Assembly (NCBI GenBank): GCA_033807775.1
Contig: CM066313.1
Coordinates: 84,135,484-84,199,483 of the forward strand
Origin: Saussurea involucrata
Lineage: Eukaryota; Streptophyta; Magnoliopsida; Asterales; Asteraceae
Reading direction: 5' to 3'
DNA: 64,000 nucleotides
The notes under the pieces are model-generated. The model saw only the letters and a list, made by a program, of their open reading frames with translations, made no database searches and was not told the origin of the DNA. Below, one piece after another: positions 23,716 through 34,313 of this stretch. The translations under genes were made by a program, and so were the position numbers. Numbering within the stretch: position 1 is the first letter of the stretch; every line of letters starts with the position of its first letter.

Positions 23716-25459
23716 TGTAATACCCCGGGTAAGTTCGTTAGTTAAAAGTTAGTTCCGTTAAGATTATTTGACTTTATAATTAATGTTTAGGGTGAATTTG
23801 GGTTGAATTAGGAGTTAAGGGTATTTTGGGTCATTAAGGGATAGCTTAGGGTTTAAAGGGTAAAAATGGGTTAGATATTATCCCTTAGTTAATCTGATAT
23901 TTCAAAATAGCAGATATTATCTAGAAAAGCAATTTAGTGTGTGTGTGTGTGTTTTGGAAGAAAAGAAGAAAGGAAGAAAAGCTAGCTTAAGGCATCATTT
24001 GGTGTACTTGGAAGAGATTACAGGTATGTTTCCTTTACAATTTATGTTTGTAATTGCTAAAAGGAAGTTTCTGTCGGATTAAAATCATCAAAATCTGGTG
24101 TAAATTACAGTCGGATTCTGGGTAGAAATAGGGCAAAACGTCAGAGGTGTCCGGACACTATGAATGTGTCCGGATGGTTTTGTTGATGGTATCCGGGTAG
24201 TTCTTTGATGGTATCCGGGTAGTTCTTTGATGGTATCCGGGTAGTTCTTTGTTGGTGTCCGGACGAGTCTTTTATCCGGGTAAGTTCCTTTTCTTATGTT
24301 TTCCGGATAGAATTGGATATCGGATGGTATCCGAATTACTTTGGTGTTCGGATGACGTCCGGATTATATTGATTGTCCGGAAAAGTCTTGATTGTCCGGA
24401 AAAGTCTTGATTGTCCGGAAAAGTCCTGATTGTCCGGATAATTATGTAGTGTCCGGATACTTTTGTTGTTTGGCCAAAATTGAGAGTTTAGATGCTGTCG
24501 AGTATCCAGTAACCTGTATTTTGTTGACCATTAAATAGGGAATGAATGAGGACTGACTATCCTGTGGTCTTGACTTGAGAACGGGTTTGGGGACAACATT
24601 TGAGAGTTTGAGTTCTTTAGAGTTGTTAGCCTTAGTAAGACTTATGTGTTTTATGTGGTAAAGAGATGCCTGTATCTATGTGTTACAGATCCTGTGAATT
24701 CTGGGTAAAGGGTTGAACCTGTTTAGAAGGCTTGGAAACGTGTTAATAAGCAATCAGGTGAGTTTTACTTTAAAAACGTTTTTAACTGGAATACGTATAT
24801 GTGTGGATTGGGAATGTAATAGTTGTTGACTATGTATTTATATGTGAATTATAATATATTGAGGTATTATATTTACATGAGTATTATAATGTGTTATAAT
24901 ACGTTGGCCGGGTTTAGGACCGATGTGCTTGGCTATAGAATCCGTATAGCGTTGTTTGGCTGTAGATGTTGTACAGCGTTGTAAATTATTAGTTGTCTTG
25001 CTACCAACTAATATGGCCAGGAGGAATGAGAAGGGAAGGTACATGATATGTGAGCTTGATTAGATATATATGATTGTGTTGCGTGATTTATATGAATGAA
25101 GTTTATATAAATGGTTTTTAAACTAACAGGGATTTTTTCTCACTTAGACCACAAGGTCTAACCCTCATTTTGTTTTAAAATATGTATTCCAGGTGGTGGA
25201 TCAAGTAAGAGCAAGTAATTAGAGTAACCGATGGATGACTTTTGTGAAGGATATATAAGATGAAGATTTTGGCTTGTTTAGCAGTTGTATCACAATATTA
25301 AATGTTATGTATGTATTTAGTACAAAGTTTGTAGTAGAATGGTTTCTTTTATTTGTAAAAGACTGCGGGACCGAACTTGTAATATGATGTTTCTTTTGTT
25401 ATATGAATGTTATGTTACATTATGTGAATTGTTGTGTATATGGGGATTGGGTTGTTACA
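23716..25459 (+). repeat. 3' LTR of element B
   Basis: 1,744 bp, ends in TTACA. It differs from the 5' LTR by scattered substitutions (for example near 23,856 and 24,045), loss of a short CGAT at about 24,091, and a longer (TG)n run. Confidence 0.93.
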
Positions 25460-25464
25460 CAACA

Positions 25465-26156
25465 TCCGGACACCACTTGTCCGGACACCCCAAACATTCT
25501 GGATACTAACCTGGTGAAGAAAGTTTCCAGACGCGACGATTTTTGTATTAGTCGCAGAGGATTAACACTTTTCGCCCTAAAACTCACCACTACTTCCAGA
25601 TATTGAATACAGGTCGGCGATTAACACACTAACCCATTCTTAAACCTCTCTTAAACAATTTAAAGGGGGAAACACAAAGGACTCCATAAAACTCAAGTTT
25701 CTCCTCACCAAAACCCAACACATTTCACAAACTTAAAGGAGAGGAAGGATTAATAATTACATGCACATTCTACTGGTTATCGCAACGATTCAGCTGCCAA
25801 ACTCCTTCCTCATCTTCAATTGCCAAAAACCTTCTTCTCTTGTATTCTCTCTTAGCCGCACCCTCACACACACACACACACACTGGAGTAATAGCTAATA
25901 TGAAGAAGTTAGGGTTTCTCTAGCCCTTTTTATACTTTGTCCAATAAACACCAAACTTCTAACTGCTTCACACTTGGACCACAAAACTTTCTTATTTCGA
26001 AATTCTTCCACAAATTCTAATTACCGACCAAGATTACAAACCTCGGTTATTACATCTTAAACTTTTAATTCTTTGACATCCACCACCAAGCTTCTCAAAG
26101 ATTTGACTTTGGCTACCAAACTTTTAAAGCTTAATTACAAATTTCGGGTTATTACA
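25465..26156 (-). repeat. 5' LTR of element A, second part (after B)
   Basis: Matches 1,790-2,481 and ends GGGTTATTACA. It completes the LTR begun at 16,019. The (AC)n run near 25,866-25,882 is a little longer than in the other LTR. Confidence 0.9.
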
Positions 26157-26345
26157 ACATCAAACCACTTGCGTCTACACACCTCAACAAAATAGGGTGG
26201 TAGAACGCAAGCATAGGCTTCTTTTAAACGTTGCTAGAGCTTTAATGTTTCAAGGAAATATTCCGTTAAACATGTGGAATGAGTGCATTTTAACTGCTAC
26301 ATCTCCATTATTTGCTTTCTTAGTTAATACATCCTTTATAATTAG
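26157..26345 (+). pseudogene. Element G: Copia integrase, catalytic Glu region
   Basis: Starts with the TSD copy ACATC and resumes the integrase of 1-716: TTCVYTPQQNRVVERKHRLL with the third catalytic residue (Glu in VERKHR), then LLNVARALMFQGNIPLNMW. Homology stops near 26,340 (LVNTSF). The integrase C-terminus and the first half of RT are missing, replaced by the next segment. Confidence 0.88.
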
Positions 26346-26880
26346 AAACCGAACGATGATGGGCTAAGCGTCCTAGTTCGGGGTATAAAGTGAAGTTGGG
26401 ACCGAGACCAATAATAAAATAAAGAGGTGTATCGTATGGCATGATTGTCCAAAGTTATTTAAATCAAAGTTATATTTTATGGTGGATCACAATTGACCAA
26501 TTGACACCCGGTACGTTGTATCATAAAATAGTGGACTCTTGAGATAACCAAGGAATGTCGTCTCATCTTTTTATCTAATTATTAATTTCATCCCAACGGA
26601 ATTTTATATTTTGTGCTTCTCTTTATAATTTATTTTAGTTTAATTGTTAACCAAACCTCCACCAAAATATTGTTTTCGAATTCGCCATCTGAAACTCGCT
26701 TTTACGAACTGGACTTTTAAAGAGAAACTTTTTCACGCTTCCCCGTGGGATCGATATTCGGTACTTAGTACCATTATTACTTGTTTTAAGACGATAATAG
26801 GCCAAGATGTATACTTGCGTCAAGGTTTATTTATTATAAACGAAACACTTTTTTATAAGGTGTGATCAAATCTTCAACAG
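26346..26880 (+). other. Foreign segment in G, LTR-end-like
   Basis: About 535 bp of non-Copia sequence between integrase and RT of G. CCCCGTGGGATCGATATTCG, then GGTACTTAGTACC, TTATTACTTG and ATACTTGCGTCAAG (about 26,741-26,824), resembles the 3' end of Athila-type LTRs such as those of H, I and K. I found no TSD or clean ends. A truncated LTR joined by deletion is the likely origin. Confidence 0.4.
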
Positions 26881-27394
26881 TGACTTAGATGAAGAAGTTT
26901 ACATGAGTCTTCCACCTGGATATTTTTCTGCAAATGACAAAAGAGTGTGTAAACTTACTAAATCCTTGTATGGTCTAAAACAAGCACCTAGGCAGTGGTA
27001 TGCCAAGTTATCTGCTTGTTTGCATGATCATGGTTTCATACAAAGTACTAGTGACTATTCTTTGTTCACTAAAATCAACAATTTTGTTTATTTGGTTTTA
27101 CTTGTTTATGTGGATGATATAGTTTTAACAGGAAATTCTATTTCTGAAATTAATAAGGTAAAATGTCATCTTCAATCCAATTTTAAAATATTGAAAACTG
27201 ATAAAGGTATTTGTATGTCACAACGTAAGTACTATCTTGAATTACTTAGTGATTTTGGTTATTTAGGTTGTAAACCAGTAAGTACTCCTATGGATATGAA
27301 TCTGATTGTCACAGATTCAAATGGTTCTGAGTCAAAAGATCCTCCGTTGACTAATTTCACTGAGTATCAAAGACTAATAGGACGGTTGATTTAG
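26881..27394 (+). pseudogene. Element G: Copia reverse transcriptase, second half
   Basis: Begins DLDEEVYMSLPPGYF, then LTKSLYGLKQAPRQWY and the catalytic box VYVDDIVLTG (about 27,107-27,136), ending YQRLIGRLI. TAG at 27,392-27,394 interrupts it just before the RNase H part, which is in the same frame. The N-terminal third of RT is deleted. Confidence 0.9.
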
Positions 27395-28381
27395 TTATTG
27401 GCAACTCGTCCTGGTATTGCATTTGTTGTTCATTGTTTAAGTCAGTTTATGCATTCACCAAGACAGTCTCATCTTAAATTGGTTTTGCGTGTTATGAGGT
27501 ATTTGAAACTTTCTCCAGGGAAAGGTGTTAATTTTTCATGTTCTTCTGAATTTAAGCTTAGTGCATACGTAGACGTTGATTGGGGTAAGTGTCTTACTAC
27601 TAGGCGTTCAGTCACTGGTTACTGTTTGTATTTAGGAAACTGTATGGTCTCATGGAAGAGCAAGAAGCAGTCAACTGTTTCTCGTTCTTCTACTGAGTCA
27701 GAATATAGGGCAATGGCTTCTGACTTATTGGCAACTCGTCCTGATATTGCATTTGTTGTTCATTGTTTAAGTCAGTTTATGCATTCACCAAGACAGTCTC
27801 ATCTTAAATTGGTTTTGCGTGTTATGAGGTATTTGAAACTTTCTCCAGGGAAAGGTGTTAATTTTTCATGTTCTTCTAAATTTAAGCTTAGTGCATACGT
27901 AGACGCTGATTGGGGTAAGTGTCTTACTACTAGGCGTTCAGTCACTGGTTACTGTTTGTATTTAGGAAACTGTATGGTCTCATGGAAGAGCAAAAAGCAG
28001 TCAACTGTTTCTCGTTCTTCTACTGAGTCAGAATATAGGGCAATGGCTTCTGCCTTATGTGAGATAATCTGGGTTTTAAGTATATTGATAGATTTAAAAT
28101 TAGAAAATATTCTTCCTGTTGATTTAAATTGTGATAATAAATCTTCAATACAAATAGCTAATAACCCAGTATTTCACGATAGAACCAAACACATAGAAAT
28201 TGATATACACCAGGTAAGGAATAAAGTGATTGCTGGAATGCTTAAAACTGTTAAAATACCATCTTTGGAGAATCCAGCTGATATTTTTACCAAATCGCTT
28301 GGTGTAAGTCAACATAACTATCTGTGTTCTAAGTTAAATATGTTAGATCTATTTCAATGCCATCTTTGCTGGAATGCTTAA
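27395..28381 (+). pseudogene. Element G: Copia RNase H with internal tandem duplication
   Basis: Two copies of a 330-bp unit (27,395-27,724 and 27,725-28,054) lie head to tail in frame, so 110 residues are repeated: LATRP...FVVHCLSQFMHSPRQ, SPGKGVNFSCSS, YVDVDWGKC or YVDADWGKC, and SRSSTESEYRAMAS. Each copy keeps the RNase H Asp and the Glu of TESEY. The rest follows once (NKSSIQIANNPVFHDRTKHI, ENPADIFTKSLG). Copies differ at only a few bases, so the duplication is recent. The frame is open for 327 codons after the RT stop. Confidence 0.92.
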
Positions 28382-28634
28382 AACTGTTAAAATACCATCT
28401 TTGGAGAATCCAGCTGATATTTTTACCAAATCGCTTGGTGTAAGTCAACATAACTATCTGTGTTCTAAGTTAAATATGTTAGATCTATTTCAATGCCATC
28501 TTTGTTGGAATGCTTAAAACTGTTAAAATACCATCTTTGGAGAATCCAGCTGATATTTTTACCAAATCGCTTGGTGTAAGTCAACATAACTATCTGTGTT
28601 CTAAGCTAAATATGTTAGATCTATTTCAATGCCA
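28231..28634 (+). repeat. Three 136-bp tandem copies of the G pol 3' end
   Basis: Units start at 28,231, 28,367 and 28,503 (TGCTGGAATGC or TGTTGGAATGC) and run to about 28,634. The unit covers ENPADIFTKSLG to the end of pol. Because 136 is not a multiple of 3, the second unit is out of frame and a stop at 28,379 ends the protein. Confidence 0.95.
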
Positions 28635-29256
28635 AGTGAGATTACAATTAAGGTCTTCTCTCAACTTTTGAGAGCTTTTCTTTCTCAGTCGAATTAGGGT
28701 TTCTTAGTAGATGATTAGTTTCAAATCTCTTGAAGGTAATCTGAGTGTGAGAGATTTGTAGTGAGGTTTTCTTTGTAAGTATGAGTGTGAGTGTGATTGT
28801 AGTGAGTTTTCATCTGTGATTGTTTTTTACATTCTCAAATCTATTCAAATAAGTTTTGTTTATGAGAAAACAAATATGTTTTTCTTTTTTTTATAAATTA
28901 TACCATTATAACCGTTCATCAAAACCTTCAAAATGAGCACAAATGTTATGGGTTTGAAGACCCCACTATCAAACGAATATTTTTCATTTTTTGACCAATT
29001 AACCATATTGACCTTTAGTTTTATACATTTAATATGCGATTTAAAAGCGAATAAATATGAACATGAAACAAACTTATTTTTTTCGAATTCTCGGTTTTAG
29101 ATTCGAGATACTTCGTGCTGCATCGCGCGCGGGTACATATCTAGTATATATATATATATATCGTCCCTATTGAACAGCCTCATTATCAAAAAAAGGCCAC
29201 CGTAGCAAGACCAAATTCAATGCGCAGTTGAAGGGCAACAAAGAATATAGTGGCAC
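28635..29256. other. Non-coding; possible Helitron 3' terminus
   Basis: No gene seen. 28,635-28,860 is probably the degraded 3' end of G. Near 29,113-29,145 GTGCTGCATCGCGCGCGGG followed by TACATATCTAGT and an AT run resembles the 3' end of a plant Helitron (GC-rich hairpin, then CTAG before T). A (TA)n run covers 29,145-29,161. No matching Helitron 5' end was found. Confidence 0.35.
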
Positions 29257-30644
29257 TGATAACTCTCATTTTTTAGAGTTATTTATTACTCTTTTTCTAG
29301 GATTTCTCCCATTTTTATACCCACTTTCCTTCTATCCCTTTCATTTCGTCAATAATGTGATAAAGAGTTGATAAATTTACCAAAAGATTAGTTTTCGCAA
29401 TTTTTGCTAAAAAACATCTCACTGTGACCACGAGGACATCCCACTGTGGGCAGCGACGAACCACTTCTTCTCAACAATGGACAATGCTTAAATATGGGCA
29501 ACAACAACAATAAAATATGGGCAAGCATGGCTTAAGGCATGGGGTGAACCCCTGAAAATCTTGAAGATAACATGCTTGGTCCTTAACCAAAAGATTGAAG
29601 AATGTTTGTCCATTAGTTCAACCACTTTTTGGAGCTATAAATTAGAGCATTTGGATCTTTCATTTTACAACTTGTAACAGCTGAGCTCTCTCATTTTACT
29701 GCACTTAGACATTCTCCAAGTTTCTTAAAAGCTTGGAGTCTTGTAGTTTTTATTATCCTTGTAATTGTAATTTCTGCCCACAGTGAGATACTGTGGGAAT
29801 CGTTTTTAATTTCATGCAATTAATCATTTCTTATCTCGTTATGTTTTCTACTTTAATTATGAGCTAAGCACCCCTTGGGTGTGGGTGTGAGCAAACTTGA
29901 GACTAGTAGGCAACACTTGGGTGTGGCCATCGTTACTAACTCTCGAGATTGGTCACTTGAGTCGGGACTTAAACTCAACGCGGATAAGCCGATCACTTTG
30001 AAGTGTTAATATTAGATCTTGACCTCGAGATGGGGGGATTCGAAATACGGTATAAGTGATGCACAAAGATTTGAGAGAGTCTTTGATAACCACGTCGAGA
30101 GGCGGGTTTTGTATGATTTATTAAGGTTCAAACACCGGTCGAGATTTATATCACAAAGAGATTTGGGTATAAATCTCCATAATGATAGAACTTGACGTTT
30201 AGAGTCAAACTTAATTAAATCGGCAAGATCGAGAGTCGGTAATAATGGACACTTAATGGAAACTTTGTAGGACTGGTTTATAAAATTCATCATTTCAAGA
30301 GATCGGGTTTTTTATAAACTTTTTGTGCTACAAAGCAACTAATCATTTGTTACTACGTTAATCTCAAGGAAAATCACACCCATACCCATTTTTAATATTT
30401 AAGAGCTACATTTTTATTTTAAAGCATTTCACCAACAAAACGATATTTTCCACACAAACCGAGACATGTGCAAGAAGTTCGTGAAACTCTCTGATTCTCA
30501 GTAGTTCAGTCCTTATGGATACGATACATGGAAAATACTTACCACCTTTATTACTTGTAGCGATCATAGTCGAGGTGTATACTTGTGCCCCCATTGTGGG
30601 AACATTGTGGCCACTTTGTGGAACTATACGGTTCTCCGCTACCA
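29257..30644 (+). repeat. 5' LTR of element H
   Basis: Starts TGATAACTCT and ends CCGCTACCA. Bases 29,259-29,282 form a perfect 8-bp hairpin (ATAACTCT, loop CATTTTTT, AGAGTTAT). TATA-like box TATAAATTA at 29,636-29,644. CCCACTGTGGG at 29,440 and CCATTGTGGG at 30,591. Confidence 0.92.
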
Positions 30645-30650
30645 AGTTTT

Positions 30651-30668
30651 TGGCGCCGCTGCTGGGGA
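30651..30668 (+). other. Primer-binding site of H (Asp tRNA type)
   Basis: TGGCGCCGCTGCTGGGGA follows the 5' LTR after six bases. It resembles the canonical Asp-tRNA site of Athila elements and the site of I at 57,498-57,515. Confidence 0.85.
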
Positions 30669-30705
30669 CTGGCGCGATTTTACATCCTGAGATATTGATT
30701 TTCAC

Positions 30706-32115
30706 TTGAGCATGTGTCACTCGTTTCAGAACAAACCCTGTGTTGTATGCCACGACTACAACACGGAGAAACTTTTACCTCTTGATAACGAAATCGAAAG
30801 AACTATTGCAAGACGTAGAAGAGGTAACCGGCAAAAGCCACCTTTAAATCGAAACATGGCCGCTGTGGGTGGAGGTGCTCCACCACCTCCGCCACCTGCG
30901 GTCGTTGAAACTACGGTTGGTATTGCCGATAGTAAAGATAGAAAGATAAGGGACTATGCAACGCCCGAATTTGAACAATTAAAGTCGGGAATTATTAGGC
31001 CCAACATGAATACGTAAGCTTTTAAACACGAACCCGTAATGTTCCAAATGATCCAAGCAATGGGTCAGTTTGGGGGATTACCTTCGGAGGATCCGCACTC
31101 ACACTTGAAATCATTTATAGAAATGACGGATCATTTTCGTATTCCCAGTGTAACTCTGGAAGCCTTACGGTTGACACTCTTCACTTATACGTTAAGAGAT
31201 AGAGCTAAAGCCTGGCTAAATTCACAACCACCCAAATCTATTGATACTTGGCCGAACTTGGTTGAAAAGTTTTTAAAGAAATATTTTCCTCTAACAATAA
31301 ATGTTAAATTTAGACACGATATCATGAATTTTCGACAAGAGGGTGACGAAGCAGTTTCGGATGCATGGGAAAGATTCAAAGATTTACTTAGAAAATGTCC
31401 TCATCACGGAATCCCCCACTGCATCCAAATAGAAACATTTTATAATGGTCTATCTAATGCTGCAAAAATCATTCTCGATGCTACGGCCGGTGGTGCTTTT
31501 GTTTCAAAAACCTATAACGAAGCATTTGACATTTTGGAAAAAGTTGCTAACAATAATACCGAATGGTCAAATCCTCGTGCCATCACCACACAAAATGCAT
31601 CAGGAGTTCATGAAATTGATGCCATTCTTTCTTTAATTGCACAAATTGTAGCTTTGACTAATTTGGTTAAAAACAATTTGAACATTAATGGAGAGAAAAG
31701 CCAAGTGCAAGCCATGAATCATCTGGGAAATGAATTGTGTGCATTTTGTGGAGAAAATCATTCTTTTGAAAATTGTCCGGGAAATCCCGTTTCGGTGAAC
31801 TATGTAGGAAGCAATGCTAGAAATAGCCCATTTTCCCAACCATATAATCCAAATTGGCGAAACCATCCTAATTTCTCATGGTCGGGAAATCCAGGACTTC
31901 AACCTCCCGAGAATCAAGTCCATAATCGACCATCAAATCCCCTGGGATTTCACCAAAACCGTCCTCCTAATTTTCAACAAGGACAACCCTCACAATCACA
32001 TGCACAAAGGCAACAAAATGCATCGGACGGTAACAGTTCACTCGAATCGTTACTTAAAGGTTTTATAAACCAAACCAATGCAACCTTGAGAGGGTTTGAA
32101 ACCCAACTCGGTTAA
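30706..32115 (+). pseudogene. Element H gag
   Basis: The frame opens before 30,706. Residues NEIERTIARRRRG and a Pro-rich stretch (APPPPPPAV) form the N-terminus. TAA at 31,015-31,017 interrupts it, and the same frame continues (FQMIQAMGQFGGLPSEDPHS). The retrotransposon gag core follows (RAKAWLNSQPP, WERFKDLLRKCPHHG, FYNGL), then a C/H knuckle CAFCGENHSFENCPGNP and the Asn/Pro-rich YNPNWRNHPNFSW typical of Athila. TAA at 32,113-32,115 cuts it again before the same-frame FATELKNRP. It forms the particle shell and packages RNA. Confidence 0.92.
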
Positions 32116-33220
32116 TTTGCCACCGAACTTAAAAATAGACCACAAGGGACTTTGCATATTGACACCGAGAACCCTAAAGGACCACACAAAGAACATGTCA
32201 AAGTCGTAAGCATAAGAGAAATGAATGTTGATGAATTGTGTCAAATTGAAAAATCATTTTCTACACCTCCCGTGCAAAAAGAATCACATCTCTTTGATCG
32301 GGAAAATTTTCCAGGCTTGTTCCTTTCTACTGAAAAAACTCAGAACCCAGTTTCTGAGTTTAAAACAGCAGATCCAGCCAGTTCGGGTAAAAATTCTGCA
32401 CAGCTTGCCCACAGTGGGCAGACTGTGCCCACGTCTGACAAAGCAAAAACAAAACCCGATCTGCGCGAGTTACCTTTTCCTGAGAGATTGAAGGCTAAAA
32501 AAATGGATGTTCAGTTTAAAAAGTTTTTGGACGTTTTTAAACAGCTTCACATTAACATTCCCTTGGTAGAGGCTCTCGAGCAAATGCCAAGTTATGTTAA
32601 ATTTTTAAAAGACATTTTAAATAAAAAAGAAGACTTGAAGAGTTTGAAACCGTTGCTTTGACTAAGGAATGTAGTGCAATTCTTACCTGTAAAATTCCTC
32701 CAAAATTAAAAGATCCGGGAAGTTTTACGATCCCGTGTTCCTTCGGAGGACAAGAAGTGGGACATGCATTATGTGACTTCGGAGCATCCATAAATCTCAT
32801 GCCTTTATCTGTTTTTCAAATTTAGGAATTGGCGAAGTTCGACCCACCACAATCAATTTACAACTCGCGGATAGATTTGTGGCTTATCCAAAAGGGAAAA
32901 TTGAGGATATTTTGGTAAAATTTGATAAATTTATCTTTCCGGCCGATTTTCTAGTTTTGGACTACGAGGCAGATAAAAATATTCCATCATTTTAGGAAGA
33001 CCTTTCCTTGCGACCGGACGAACCTTGATAGATGTCTAAAAAGGTGAGCTGGCTATGAGAGTGAATGATCAACAAGTAACTTTCAATGTCTTTAAGTCAC
33101 TAAAATTCACCGGTGATTTAGAAGATTGTTCCGCCATCAACACTTAGGTGATGAATTTGAAATAATCCTAGAAGACTCACGTGATGAACCAATTATAGGC
33201 TTTGATAATGATATTTCGGA
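32116..33220 (+). pseudogene. Element H gag-protease linker and retropepsin
   Basis: 32,152-32,661 holds the linker, ending with LPFPERLKAKKMDVQFKKFL and LEQMPSYVKFLKDILN, regular landmarks before Athila protease. The frame shifts near 32,650. Protease active site ALCDFGASINLMPLSVF is readable at about 32,767-32,817 (catalytic Asp kept), then several shifts and stops to 33,220. No continuous protease can be made. Confidence 0.85.
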
Positions 33221-33227
33221 ATAAGAT

Positions 33228-34313
33228 TTGATGGAGGTTATAGATGCATTTGAGCATTTAGATTTTAATGATCGACCTACACAAATGCCATCAATTCTTA
33301 AGGCCCCAGATTTGGATTTGAAACCTCTCCCTAGTCACCTTAAGTATGCTTATCTCATGGAAGAAGAAAATTTACCCATAATCATTTCTTCCAAGTTAAG
33401 TAGTTGCCAAGAGGAAAAGTTGTTGGAATTATTGAAAAATCACAAGAAAGCCATACGATGGACCTTAGCGGACATTAAGGGGATTAGCCCGTCTCTTTGC
33501 CAACATAAGATTATTTTGGAAGAAAATAGTATTTGCAAAGTGAAACCACAAAGACGATTGAATCCCATCATGAAAGAGGTCGTTAAGAAAGAAATCTTAA
33601 AGTGGCTTGATGCGGGTATCATTTACCCCATTTCAAGTAGTGGTTGTTTAAGTCTGGTGCAATGTGCTCCTAAAAAGGGAGGTACCACGGTCATAACAAA
33701 CGAGAAAAATGAACTCATTCCGACTAGGACCGTCACCGGGTGGAGAATATGCATGGATTATAGACAATTGAACCTAGCCACGAAAAAGAACCATTTTCCT
33801 TTGTCTTTTATATACCAAATGCTAGATCGGTTGGCCGGAAAGGAATTTTATTGCTTTTTAGACGGGTATTCGGGCTATAATCAAATCCACATAGCACCCG
33901 AAGACCAAGAAAAAACAACTTTTACTTGTCCTTTCGGAACTTTTGTTTTTCAGCGAATGCCCTTCGGTTTGTGCAATGCTCCCGCCACGTTTCAACGTTG
34001 TATGATGTCTATTTTTTCGGACATGATTAAGGATACCATGGAAGTTTTTATGGACGGTTTTTCTGTAATTGGTACTTCATTTGAAAATTGTCTTGAAAAT
34101 TTGGAAAAAAGTTTGAAAAGATGTGAAACACACGATTTAATTCTTAATTGGGAAAAATGCCATTTTATGGTACCAGAAGGAATTGTGTTGGGTCACATGG
34201 TTTCAAAGAGAGGTTTAGAAGTTGATAAAGCTAAGCTTGAAGTAATAATGCAATTACCCAAACCCACTTCGGTTAAAGGCATTAGATGTTTTTTAGGACA
34301 TGCAGGATTTTAA
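33228..34313 (+). pseudogene. Element H reverse transcriptase
   Basis: 361 codons. Landmarks: LKYAYLMEEENLPIIIS, WTLADIKGISPSLCQHKI, WRICMDYRQLNLATKKNHFP, YCFLDGYSGYNQI, MPFGLCNAPATFQRCM and VLGHMVSKRGLEVD, all Athila-like. The catalytic box reads VFMDGFSV (about 34,048-34,071): the second Asp of the usual DD pair is Gly. TAA at 34,311-34,313 follows HAGF, with RRFIKDFSKIAKPL in frame after it. Confidence 0.93.

Larger units (their letters stand above)
17091..25459 (+). mobile_element. Element B: near-complete Tekay/Del-type chromodomain Gypsy element, TSD CAACA
   Basis: LTRs 17,091-18,833 and 23,716-25,459 (1,743 and 1,744 bp) enclose 4.9 kb with primer site (18,836-18,846, TGGTATCAGAG), gag, CCHC knuckles, protease, RT, RNase H, integrase and a C-terminal chromodomain, then polypurine tract AAGGGGGAG (23,703-23,711). 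CAACA flanks it at 17,086-17,090 and 25,460-25,464. One long polyprotein is broken by in-frame stops at 19,836, 22,422 and 23,254 and a frameshift near 22,750, so this copy is dead. Few LTR differences indicate a young insertion. Chromodomain and order PR-RT-RH-IN place it among chromoviruses. Confidence 0.95.
717..26156 (-). mobile_element. Element A: non-autonomous Tekay-related LTR retrotransposon, TSD ACATC
   Basis: The ends TGTAAC...GTTACA are flanked by the perfect 5-bp duplication ACATC (712-716 and 26,157-26,161), and the Copia reading of G resumes across it. On the minus strand the order is 5' LTR (16,019-26,156, split by B), primer-binding site (16,005-16,016, complement of initiator-Met tRNA, TGGTATCAGAGC), a ~3.8-kb internal region (split by C), polypurine tract (2,487-2,499), and 3' LTR (717-2,481). 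The LTRs are 1,765 and 1,764 bp once B is removed, and differ at few sites by eye. LTR style, leader and polypurine region match B, but no usable gag-pol remains. I infer mobilisation in trans by a B-like relative. Confidence 0.9.
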
